From Candidatus Bathyarchaeota archaeon (GTDB lineage Archaea > Thermoproteota > Bathyarchaeia > 40CM-2-53-6): a stretch of 5,112 nucleotides of DNA. A model generated the notes under the pieces. It worked only from the letters and a program-made list of their open reading frames with translations, searched no databases and was not told the origin of the DNA. This document shows positions 1 to 5,112 of the stretch, one piece after another (the first letter of the stretch is position 1; each line of letters begins with the position of its first letter). The position numbers were made by a program, and so were the translations under genes. The stretch covers positions 1 to 5,112 of the forward strand of contig VBAY01000009.1 in NCBI GenBank assembly GCA_005883085.1, written 5' to 3'.

Positions 1-1280
1 CCGAACTCGACTCTCTCGCCACCAAGTATGCACCCGTTATCCTCTGCGGGCTACTCGCAGCAACGACCTTTCAGAAGCTATCATTGATTCTTCACACGGA
101 CGGCGGCGGAGACCTCTTAGGCGCTGATATTCCGAAAAGCATGATGCTTATCGCAGGACAGAATCCTTACGCGTCAAACCCTTGGGCCTCTCCATACCCT
201 CCTCTTCTACTCGCAACTGTCGGAAGCATCATCAGAGTGACCTCAGGCAACATCATGCTCACACCGGATACTATCGGTTTGATTTCGAGAAACGTTCGGA
301 TGGCCGGGGTTCTCGCAGACGCCATTGTGGCGCTCTTGATTTTTCTCACCCTACGAACGAGAAGCCTTCCCGGACTATCAGCTCTGGTGCCATCCGCTGT
401 TTTTCTTGCTCTTCCCTCGATCAGTCTCTCTCCCTATTTCTGGTTCAACAACGACGTTCTCGGCTATCCAATTCTCGCCGGATCAGTTCTCGCCCTGGTC
501 AGGGGCCGTTACTTCGTGGGTTCCGTGTTGCTTGCTGTTGGAGCGATTTTCAAGATTCATCCGATTCTTGCGATTCCCTTGCTCTTCGTCTGGCTAGTCA
601 GGCGGCGAGGAACCCTGAAATCGCTTCCTATCATTATCACAACCGGATCGATTCTCCTGCTCGGCTTAGTCGTGCCGGCAATCCTCCCTGGATACTTCGG
701 ATCTGTTCTAGGCTTCAACCTATCCTCCGGGTTTGGAGGAGGAACATCGAGTTTCACGATGATGAACTTGCTCTACGCAATCTCTCCCGCCGTCCTCCAT
801 TTTTCCCTGCCTACAGTTGTAGAGAATCAGGTGTGGTTGGCCGCAACAGCAGCGCTCTTCATCGTCGCGCTAGGTATTGTGTGGTCTAGAGCAAGGGAAC
901 TGAATCCGGTCGACGTTGTAGTAATTGGATTACTGGTATGGCTGATCCCGCTCCGTCAGATCTACACACACTACCTGGTTTGGGCTATAGTTCCATTTCT
1001 GATGCGTGGTCGGCTAGGTCAAATCCTCGTCGTGGGATCCCTTCTAGAATTTGCGAACACTATGGCGTCTTGGTCGTGGGATCTTCCGCCGGACCCTTTT
1101 CCGATCATGGCAACCGCCTACGGCTTCTTCGCTACAAGCATAGTATATCTTTTCGTCAGTCTTACTGCTCTGGTTTTCATAGTGAGAGACGTAGGTGTTA
1201 CACGAAAGCAAGATCTGAGAGGAGCTAATAGGGCGGTGCTTCTTGAGCGATATCCGATGCCAATGATCCGATCAAGCTGA
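1..1280 (+). CDS. Polytopic membrane protein, GT-C/GT87-like glycosyltransferase, 5' partial
   Basis: The frame is open from base 3 at the left edge to the TGA at 1278-1280, giving about 425 residues with the N-terminus missing. An internal TTG at 84 is not the start, because the upstream codons encode a hydrophobic segment (residues about 9-28) that continues in frame. The protein is very hydrophobic, with roughly nine or ten membrane segments separated by short basic loops, and ends in a basic tail. Just after the first visible membrane segment is a loop with an acidic residue (GAD), then GQNPYA and a SPYPPLL motif. This Asp/NPY/YPP arrangement is typical of GT-C fold enzymes that use lipid-linked sugars, such as the GT87 (DUF2029) mannosyltransferase group. 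A later FKIHPILAIPLLF segment also fits that group. The likely role is addition of a sugar from a polyprenyl-phosphate donor to a lipid or glycoprotein at the outer membrane face. The donor, acceptor and exact family are inferred, not shown. Confidence 0.72.
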   Translation, partial: ELDSLATKYAPVILCGLLAATTFQKLSLILHTDGGGDLLGADIPKSMMLIAGQNPYASNPWASPYPPLLLATVGSIIRVTSGNIMLTPDTIGLISRNVRMAGVLADAIVALLIFLTLRTRSLPGLSALVPSAVFLALPSISLSPYFWFNNDVLGYPILAGSVLALVRGRYFVGSVLLAVGAIFKIHPILAIPLLFVWLVRRRGTLKSLPIIITTGSILLLGLVVPAILPGYFGSVLGFNLSSGFGGGTSSFTMMNLLYAISPAVLHFSLPTVVENQVWLAATAALFIVALGIVWSRARELNPVDVVVIGLLVWLIPLRQIYTHYLVWAIVPFLMRGRLGQILVVGSLLEFANTMASWSWDLPPDPFPIMATAYGFFATSIVYLFVSLTALVFIVRDVGVTRKQDLRGANRAVLLERYPMPMIRSS

Positions 1281-1394
1281 GCGCGGAACGGCTACTCCAA
1301 GGCACCCTCTTCCTCTGGGGTTTTGGCGAAACTTTGGCTTTCCTCTCGACGAAGCCATCGAGATTAGCGTGTGTGAGTGCTTTGCGTGATTCTC

Positions 1395-1401
1395 TTTTTT
1401 T
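1395..1401 (+). terminator. T7 run, archaeal-type terminator after the membrane protein gene
   Basis: A run of seven T follows a pyrimidine-rich stretch about 115 nt after the stop codon of the membrane protein. Archaeal RNA polymerase terminates at oligo-T runs without needing a hairpin, so this is a plausible 3' end for that transcript. It lies only seven bases before a TATA box, so one unit may end as the next begins. Confidence 0.45.
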
Positions 1402-1407
1402 GGGGAC

Positions 1408-1416
1408 TATTTATAT
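1408..1416 (+). promoter_or_regulatory. TATA box for the RHH gene or a leader RNA
   Basis: TATTTATAT is a good match to the archaeal TATA element. Archaeal initiation about 25 nt downstream of the centre would put the start near 1437-1441. No gene begins there; the next coding start is at 1580, so a transcript would carry about 140 nt of leader or be a separate small RNA. No clear BRE purine pair can be asserted. Confidence 0.5.
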
Positions 1417-1439
1417 CCAATTTACACGTTTTCGCGTTG

Positions 1440-1579
1440 AAAAATTGGGCCGGGCGAGGTAAACCGGATGGTTAGCCCCAAGTTGCTGTAGATATCCATA
1501 GGCTCCCGTGTATGGGATTTAGTGATTTCCGTCAAGAATTGTCAATCTCGGAGTGGCTTCGGAGATCTTCTAGCTGAAA
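1440..1579 (+). other. Long leader of the RHH gene, or a small RNA, with two possible hairpins
   Basis: This stretch starts at the inferred transcription start and runs to the RHH start codon. It contains no ORF of note. Two local foldings are visible. GGGC at 1448-1451 can pair with GCCC at 1476-1479, enclosing a CGG/CCG pair (1452-1454 with 1465-1467). CCATA at 1497-1501 pairs with TATGG at 1512-1516 over a 10-nt loop. No tRNA or SRP RNA signature was found, and box C/D motifs are not convincing. It could be a regulatory leader or an independent ncRNA. The rest of the 1281-1579 gap holds only the terminator and TATA box. Confidence 0.3.
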
Positions 1580-1762
1580 ATGGGCAAAATGATGATCTCC
1601 CTGAGCGATCAGGCAGAGAATCTAGTGCGTCACGAAGTCGAAAAAGTCTACCACGGCCGTGTCGGAGGTCTCTCGATATTTTTCGAGCAGGTCCTTCGAG
1701 ACTACTTTCAAGGCAATGGCAAGCCTTCGAAAGCCATACGGATGAAGAACGGTAGATCCTAG
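1580..1762 (+). CDS. Small ribbon-helix-helix (CopG-like) DNA-binding protein
   Basis: This 60-aa protein has the outline of the ribbon-helix-helix fold. A short N-terminal strand (MMISLSD, residues 4-10) is followed by an amphipathic helix (about 11-28), a GLS turn and a second helix (about 31-43, ending LRDYF). A basic, disordered tail closes it. RHH dimers bind operator DNA with the paired N-terminal strands; many are autoregulators or antitoxins. No toxin gene lies next to it, so a free-standing transcription factor is the simpler reading. Three methionines (codons 1, 4 and 5) could start it. A GGAGAT at 1560-1565 is too far from 1580 for a standard Shine-Dalgarno spacing, so the exact start is uncertain. 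The predicted promoter is the TATA box at 1408. Family assignment rests on pattern only. Confidence 0.6.
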   Translation: MGKMMISLSDQAENLVRHEVEKVYHGRVGGLSIFFEQVLRDYFQGNGKPSKAIRMKNGRS

Positions 1763-1788
1763 GACTCTGCCTGCACACTCAAGAGTCC
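1762..1788 (+). other. Perfect 7-bp hairpin at the RHH stop codon
   Basis: GGACTCT (1762-1768) and AGAGTCC (1782-1788) are exact complements with a 13-nt loop, beginning on the last base of the RHH stop codon. No T run follows, so it is not a classical intrinsic terminator. It may protect the 3' end, act in both directions in this convergent gap, or be chance. Nothing else was recognised in 1789-1857. Confidence 0.35.
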
Positions 1789-1857
1789 GAGACGGACCAT
1801 AAATGGACGCTTACGCTATTGTAAATTGGGAGCGCGGCCGATCCTCGTGGTCCCGAT

Positions 1858-2322
1858 CTAGGGTCTCAGTCCCTTAGATCTTATCTCGAGAGCTCTAAGG
1901 AAACTCGGAAGCTCCTCTACACTACGGACCTCGGTTCTGGCTAGCCCGCGGATTTTCCTCCATACTTGGTTGTCCGGAAGGATTCCGCGATGTGATAGCT
2001 CCTGGTATAACCAGGTTCCCAGCTCTCCTCCCTCTCTGTCAAAATCGGTTAGCACAATAGCGCGTTTGGATCCGTCTAGCCTTTCTATGAACCTGAATCT
2101 CGGCTCGCCAGTGGCTTTGAGGCAGAGGATCGTTCCCTTGATCCCCAGTTTTCTCAGTGCAGCCTCATCTCTTCTTCCCTCGACAATGATCGGTACTCCC
2201 GCTTCAGACTGTCCCTGCAGATCTTCGAAGATCCGGGTCGCCCTCTCCATTTTTCGAGTGTAGAGGTCGATTCGCGGGTTTCGAACGTGTGCGGGATATC
2301 TTCGCCGGATCGGAGCTACCAT
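1858..2322 (-). CDS. Small Toprim domain protein (archaeal UPF0292-like)
   Basis: This 154-aa protein has a single Toprim domain, the Mg2+-binding nucleotidyl-transfer/hydrolysis fold found in primases, topoisomerases and RNase M5-type nucleases. The first acidic motif is in IIVEGRRDE (Glu49). The second, DxD, is in VLTDFDREG (Asp93 and Asp95), at the usual distance. The N-terminal 40 residues are basic and helical (RKMERATRIFEDLQ). Stand-alone Toprim proteins of this size are common in archaea, but their substrate is not established; an RNA- or DNA-processing role is inference. The ATG at 2322 lies only 7 nt after the tyrS stop, so the pair probably forms one transcript and translation may be coupled. 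The Shine-Dalgarno is weak (purine-rich GAAG within the end of tyrS). An internal Met25 has no better ribosome site, so the longer form is preferred. Confidence 0.8.
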   Translation of the reverse strand: MVAPIRRRYPAHVRNPRIDLYTRKMERATRIFEDLQGQSEAGVPIIVEGRRDEAALRKLGIKGTILCLKATGEPRFRFIERLDGSKRAIVLTDFDREGGELGTWLYQELSHRGILPDNQVWRKIRGLARTEVRSVEELPSFLRALEIRSKGLRP

Positions 2323-2329
2323 GCTATGA

Positions 2330-3444
2330 TCACTTCGCTTCCAACTTCTGCATTTGTTCGAGGGGTTCGGGATGTTTATCGAAGTACTCTCTTACTCCTT
2401 TGAGGAGGTCAGCTAGTATTCTTGCCATGTTTGATTTGAGGTCTTGCGGGTGTATCTTCCCGGTCTTGTATGCTTCTTCGAGTTCCTTATGCGTTGAGAA
2501 TTCCAGGTCTCCTCCGTATTTCTGGTCCCGATTCAACGTGACGGTCGTGTTTGTCGGGAAGGCGAGTAGGCGGTAGTATTCGATTACCGGGTTTCCCTCG
2601 ACTACTTTTGGCGGGCAGTATGCTTTGCGCAGTTTCTCCTCGATCAGTTCAGGTGAGTCGTGGAGTAGTATCGTGTTTTCCGGTTTGCTCTTCGACATCT
2701 TCGCTGCAATCACACTGCTCAGTTTAGGATCTTCGTCATAGCTTCCTTTCTCGGATCCTTGGATGCCGGCTAGGCCCATCAGCATGGGGGTATGGAGTGC
2801 GACCGGCTTTCCCCATCCCAACTTTTCGCCTGCTTCACGTGCTAGTACGTGTGCCTTTCTCTGGTCTATTCCTGCGCAGGCCAGGTCAAGGCTCATCTCG
2901 AATATGTCCGCGGCCTGCATGCATGGATAGAAAAGGGTAGCGGCTTCGACGTCTTGGGTTTTCAGGTCCCGGCCCAGTACAGGCAGTGCTCTCATCACTC
3001 GTTGTGCCGTAGTGGTTTTGGCCACTCTAATTACTCGTTCCCAGTAGTTGGCTTTCTCAGCCAAGTCCGAGGCCCAGATGTATTCGACTTTGTCTTCGGT
3101 CAGTCCGAGTGCTGTGAAGCAGTGTTTGAAGTATTCACCGGCTGTCTCGATCTTTTCCAGATCTCCTCCGAACTTGTTGTTTATCATGCTGTGCCAGTCT
3201 GCCAGGAATATGATGAAGTGGAATCCCGCTTGGATCATATCTTTGATCTTTGTGCCGCAGACGAGTCCTGTGCCGATATGCATCATTCCAGGCAGCCGTG
3301 TTAGGCTGGCTGCTTTCCGGAGCATTCGAAGCCCCAGTATGCACGGGGCTTTTTTTTCTCTTCAAGGATGCGTTGCAGTTCTGCAGGCTGGATGATCTCT
3401 ACTGTTCCTTTTGTTACTAGTTCGAGGCGTTGCTCCTGGTTCAT
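2330..3444 (-). CDS. tyrS: Tyrosyl-tRNA synthetase, archaeal type, split by a 29-nt intron
   Basis: The enzyme activates tyrosine with ATP and charges tRNA-Tyr. The coding parts are complement(3315..3444) and complement(2330..3285), joined to 361 aa with the TGA at 2332-2330. Exon 1 starts at an ATG (3444) preceded by GGAGGA and gives residues 1-43, ending GFECSG. Codon 44 is split after its first base. Exon 2 continues MMHIGTG. Seen after joining: Tyr36 in AYWGFECSG, the HIGH-like HIG at 46-48, LADWH, YPCMQAAD (Tyr163, Gln167, Asp170) and GIDQRK (Gln185). Those five side chains match the tyrosine pocket of archaeal TyrRS (family knowledge). The KMSKS loop is at 239-243, and a YCPPKVVEGNP segment follows. 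Length and domain order are normal. Without splicing the product would stop at residue 47 (GKQPA, then TAA). A frameshift or pseudogene is the alternative, but all motifs on both sides are intact. No TATA box is obvious upstream. Confidence 0.93.
3286..3314 (-). other. Predicted 29-nt archaeal BHB intron within tyrS
   Basis: Reading the - strand, CCGG (3320-3317) is followed by bulge AAA (3316-3314) and intron stem GCAGCC (3313-3308). A 10-nt loop containing the in-frame TAA (3303-3301) follows. Then come stem GGCTGC (3297-3292), CTGG (3291-3288) and bulge AAT (3287-3285). CCGG pairs with CTGG (three Watson-Crick pairs and one G-U) to form the 4-bp central helix between two 3-nt bulges, the geometry cut by the archaeal tRNA-splicing endonuclease. 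Cutting after the second base of each bulge removes 3314-3286 and joins GGA A|TG ATG CAT, restoring SG-M-M-H-I-G. The outer exon helix is imperfect: ATGC (3325-3322) can pair with GCAT (3281-3278), leaving extra unpaired bases. It is therefore a relaxed hBH-type motif. Confidence 0.82.
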
Positions 3445-3448
3445 CCTA

Positions 3449-3454
3449 TCCTCC
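3449..3454 (-). promoter_or_regulatory. Shine-Dalgarno site fixing the tyrS start
   Basis: GGAGGA on the - strand lies four bases before the ATG at 3444-3442. It decides the start against more upstream in-frame ATGs (to 3711), whose extra residues look random and match nothing in the TyrRS family. It also decides against the ATG at 3325 inside the gene, which lacks such a site and would drop the N-terminal part of the active site. Confidence 0.85.
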
Positions 3455-3481
3455 AGGTTTCCTCTTGGGCTCGGATGGTAC

Positions 3482-3646
3482 AAAAAGCCTCTACTGGGGT
3501 TTGGAGCGGGTTTTGCCTTCAGCCCTGTTTGGAGGGTGTCTGTCGCCCGCGTCACTAACACCCAAGCCTCACAGTGAAGATCTTTGTCTTCCCTCAGCCC
3601 GGCTCTCTCGAGGCAGGCGTCTAGCAACCCGCTCCAGCGTGTAGGC
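3482..3646 (-). ncRNA. Candidate structured RNA or tyrS leader ending in T5
   Basis: Reading the - strand, GGAGCGGGTT (3635-3626) and AACCCGCTCC (3512-3503) are exact 10-bp complements about 113 nt apart. Outside them, GCCTAC (3646-3641) can pair with GTAG-A-GGC (3494-3487, one bulge), and five T follow directly (3486-3482). Inside are a GAAGA/TCTTC hairpin (3591-3587 with 3580-3576) and a GGGTGT/ACACCC hairpin (3563-3558 with 3539-3534), plus weaker pairs. Nested long-range pairing closed by a T run is what a compact, terminated RNA looks like. The T run lies 38 nt before the tyrS start, so it could instead be a leader or attenuator controlling tyrS. No known RNA class was recognised. It has a GAGGGAAG string resembling RNase P conserved region I, but the partner region and helix P4 are missing. 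Confidence 0.4.
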
Positions 3647-3858
3647 GAGGATTGTTTTGTTCTTAATTGTTCCAGACTGAGCGCTCTTGCGTCGCGAGGT
3701 GTGCTGTGCAAGACCCCCCCTTTTAGAGGAGAAAACTTGCTGTTTGGCAGCGATTATTGGCGAGAAAGGCGGTTCAGGGCACGGACCAGGCTTGGATCGT
3801 ATGGCGTCTTAATGAGTCGTCAAGTAGGGTTTGCTATGCAATTAAGGGGACGGCTTCC

Positions 3859-3892
3859 AGATTCGGGATCAGGGCGGATAATAGCCGATTTC
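3859..3892 (+). repeat. Copy 1 of the best-conserved 34-nt direct repeat
   Basis: This copy matches 4106-4139 at 28 of 34 positions without gaps. The pattern is AGATTYGGGATCRGGGC, then KGATAATRGSCGAWTTC. An upstream GGCTT is shared as well, two bases farther away here. The six differences are scattered single substitutions, as in an old duplication. Confidence 0.7.
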
Positions 3893-4105
3893 ACGATGTT
3901 CTTGCTTGCTTGGTCGCAGCTCTCGAACACAGGAACTCTGCAAAAGTTATAGGAATTTCCTGCGGAGACGCTCTTTCTGTCTGGGTGGGATTCCGGGCTT
4001 GTTTTTGCGAGACGGGTGCGTAGTCGGCTTGTCTGGCCTCTTTCGATCCCTGTGGATTCCCCTAGGGATAAGCGTGGAATAGTATGGTCTGGAAATCGCG
4101 GGCTT

Positions 4106-4139
4106 AGATTTGGGATCGGGGCTGATAATGGGCGAATTC
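4106..4139 (+). repeat. Copy 2 of the best-conserved 34-nt direct repeat
   Basis: Partner of 3859-3892, starting 247 nt downstream, which is close to twice the 122-125 nt spacing seen for the weaker copies. It lies about 70 nt past the rps19 stop codon on that gene's strand, so rps19 readthrough transcripts would include it. Confidence 0.7.
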
Positions 4140-4207
4140 CCATGACCTTGACGTGCCTACGCCAACGCACTTGCTACAGCTGGGAGTAGAGTATGGTGTA
4201 TCGGGGG

Positions 4208-4618
4208 CTACTTGAGTGGCACGTACATGCTTGAACGGGACGCTCCGATGCCTGGGGTTCCATGCACAACCTTCTGGTTCGTGATCGCGAACTCGCCAAG
4301 GAAGTGCCCGATCATCTCGGGCTTGATCTCGATGGCTACAAATTCTTTACCAGAGTGCAAATGCAACGTCAGTCCCAGCATCTCAGGAATGATGATCATA
4401 TCCCTGGCGTGCGTCTTGACAGGTGCGGCCTTTCCGCCACCGTTGCCGTTCTCACGCCGCGATTGGCGAATATGCTCCAGCAGTGTTCGCTGGTCGTTCG
4501 TCAAGCCCTTGAGCAGAGATCGACGCTGGCGAGAAGGAAGAAGTTTGATGAATTCATCCATCGACATCTGCTTCACCTCCTCCAAGTTGTGACCGCGATA
4601 GGTGAACTGTCTAGGCAT
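4208..4618 (-). CDS. rps19: Small-subunit ribosomal protein uS19 (S19p)
   Basis: uS19 sits in the head of the 30S subunit near the A site and contacts uS13. The 136-aa product has the archaeal form: a basic N-terminal extension with LLPSRQRRSLLKGL (26-39), then the core. Family hallmarks are THARDMIIIPEMLG (69-82), SGKEFVAIEIKPEMIGHFLGEF (89-110) and the C-terminal HGTPGIGASRSS...VPLK. Length is normal for archaea, and all core motifs are intact. The start at 4618 has GGAGGA (4625-4630, - strand) six bases upstream. It follows rpl2 by 58 nt, the conserved archaeal order. In most archaea rpl22 follows rps19; here none is found, and the next gene on this strand is tyrS about 760 nt on. Confidence 0.96.
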   Translation of the reverse strand: MPRQFTYRGHNLEEVKQMSMDEFIKLLPSRQRRSLLKGLTNDQRTLLEHIRQSRRENGNGGGKAAPVKTHARDMIIIPEMLGLTLHLHSGKEFVAIEIKPEMIGHFLGEFAITNQKVVHGTPGIGASRSSMYVPLK

Positions 4619-4624
4619 CGAACA

Positions 4625-4630
4625 TCCTCC
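4625..4630 (-). promoter_or_regulatory. Shine-Dalgarno site of rps19
   Basis: GGAGGA on the - strand lies six bases before the ATG at 4618-4616. It is the same hexamer used by tyrS, suggesting that strong Shine-Dalgarno signals mark translation genes in this organism. Confidence 0.8.
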
Positions 4631-4676
4631 AGACTGCTCGCCAGGTTCTCGTAATTAACATTCGGCTCGTCAACAT

Positions 4677-5112
4677 CTAGCGCGCACTTCTTCTCTTTGC
4701 TCGTCCAGTCTGTCGCGCGGCAATGTTCCCAACCTTACGCCCAGGCGAGGTCCACCGACCAACCGTCGTCGGCTTGCCAGCATGCTTGTGCCTTCCTCCA
4801 CCGTGAGGATGAGACGCCGCGATCATCGCCTGTCCTTTGACAACCGGCCATTTTCGTCCTCTAGCCCGTTGCAAAAACCACCTTGGGCCGGCTTTCATAA
4901 ACGGTTTCTCGGTACGCCCTGCACCGGCCACGACACCTATCATTGCTCTACAATTATCGTTCACGTGAATTGTCTTGCCTGAGGGCATTCGCAGCTCAGT
5001 GCCGATGGGAGTATGCGAGACGACCGTCGCAAATGAACCGGATGATCGAGCCATTGTTCCCCCATCACCGTGGCGCAGCTCGATATTGCAGATCATAGTC
5101 CCTTCCGGCATT
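4677..5112 (-). CDS. rpl2: Large-subunit ribosomal protein uL2 (L2p), 5' partial
   Basis: uL2 binds 23S rRNA near the peptidyl-transferase centre and bridges the subunits. The visible 144 residues are the C-terminal part; the frame runs off the right edge. A methionine at 5111 is internal (MPEGTMICNIE corresponds to the usual IPEGT...NIE segment), so it is not the start. Hallmarks are the GDGG loop, ARSSGSFATVV, GRKWPVVKGQAM, HPHGGGRHKHAGKPTTVGR (101-119), which contains the functionally important histidine, and SPGRKVGNIAARQTGR near the C-terminus. The segment AMIAASHPHGGG departs from the AMN..DHP form that I know from most homologues; this looks like lineage variation, since everything around it is conserved. 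The TAG at 4679-4677 is 58 nt before rps19, and the two genes are presumably one transcript. Confidence 0.95.
   Translation of the reverse strand, partial: MPEGTMICNIELRHGDGGTMARSSGSFATVVSHTPIGTELRMPSGKTIHVNDNCRAMIGVVAGAGRTEKPFMKAGPRWFLQRARGRKWPVVKGQAMIAASHPHGGGRHKHAGKPTTVGRWTSPGRKVGNIAARQTGRAKRRSAR

Larger units (their letters stand above)
3636..4140. repeat. Degenerate tandem array, about 115-125 nt spacing, five possible units
   Basis: On the + strand a short core resembling GGGCNGATWATNGGCGA recurs, with its terminal CGA ending at 3648, 3763, 3888, 4010 and 4135. The spacings are 115, 125, 122 and 125 nt. The copies ending at 3888 and 4135 are clear; the one at 3763 is moderate; those at 4010 and 3648 are weak and were recognised mainly from spacing and flanking bases. 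The copy at 4010 is supported by a flanking GGGAT-N2-3-GGGC pattern shared with the two clear ones. No frame across the array yields a convincing protein. This accounts for most of the roughly 760-nt gap between rps19 and tyrS; the remainder (to 4207) shows nothing recognisable. Confidence 0.4.

Noticed and set aside
84..1280. Membrane protein starting at the TTG at 84
   Set aside because: The frame is open to the window edge and the upstream codons encode a membrane segment expected in this family.
1440..1760. SRP RNA beginning with GGGCCGGGCGAGGT near 1448
   Set aside because: The start resembles an Alu-domain 5' end, but no helix 8 GGAAG/AGCA motif follows, and the needed length would overlap the RHH gene.
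2330..3325. tyrS starting at the ATG at 3325 (331 aa)
   Set aside because: The first 13 residues come from exon-1 sequence read in the wrong frame plus the intron. This form would lack Tyr36 and the GFECSG segment, and has no ribosome site.
3301..3711. A separate 136-aa ORF on the - strand upstream of tyrS
   Set aside because: Its last 47 codons are TyrRS exon 1 plus intron read-through. The first 89 codons look random and lie over the candidate structured RNA. The Shine-Dalgarno supports the internal ATG at 3444.
3482..3720. RNase P RNA on the - strand
   Set aside because: GAGGGAAG and an ACAGG-GC...AAACC string resemble conserved regions, but the ACAGAA-GGCTTA region, helix P4 and the GGTAAGAG region in proper order are absent.
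3757..4170. Overlapping ORFs on both strands in the gap (3757-4023 +, 3820-4170 -), including an RFGI-ADN string like an integrase core
   Set aside because: Composition is not protein-like, they lie over the repeats, no ribosome sites precede them, and the RFGI-ADN likeness is confined to the 34-nt repeat.
3445..4207. tRNA genes, possibly with introns, or rpl22
   Set aside because: No T-loop/acceptor pattern and no L22-like motif was found on either strand by reading.

Overview
The window is archaeal. It carries an archaeal/eukaryotic-type tyrosyl-tRNA synthetase, archaeal-type ribosomal proteins uS19 and uL2 in their usual order, and a small Toprim protein of a kind common in archaea. It also has T-run terminators, a TATA-box promoter and GGAGGA Shine-Dalgarno sites. 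The phylum cannot be fixed from this piece; Thermoproteota or a related lineage would fit.

Layout. Left (+ strand): the 3' part of a polytopic membrane glycosyltransferase-like protein (1-1280), a T-run terminator, a TATA box, a leader of about 140 nt with two possible hairpins, and a 60-aa ribbon-helix-helix protein (1580-1762). A short convergent gap follows. Middle (- strand): tyrS (3444 to 2330) followed by a Toprim gene 7 nt downstream, probably co-transcribed. Next, from 3445 to 4207, lie about 760 nt without a convincing gene. They hold a potentially structured RNA directly upstream of tyrS and an array of degenerate, roughly 120-nt-spaced repeats. Right (- strand): rps19, preceded by the 3' part of rpl2, whose start lies beyond the window.

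Main observation. The tyrS reading frame is broken in the middle of the class I signature. Residues through ...GFECSG are in one frame and MMHIG... onward is in another, with an in-frame TAA between them. The 29 nt between them (3314 to 3286, - strand) can fold as an archaeal bulge-helix-bulge splicing substrate: a 4-bp central helix flanked by two 3-nt bulges, capped by a perfect 6-bp intron stem. Cutting each bulge after its second base, as the archaeal tRNA-splicing endonuclease does, removes exactly 29 nt. It restores one 361-aa TyrRS with the correct SG-x-x-H-x-G spacing. This points to a minimal intron in a protein-coding tRNA synthetase gene rather than a pseudogene or a sequencing error.

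The genes are mostly translation-related: uL2 and uS19 build the ribosome, and TyrRS charges tRNA-Tyr. The Toprim protein is of unknown precise role. The glycosyltransferase and the RHH regulator on the left are divergent from this set and not obviously connected to it.
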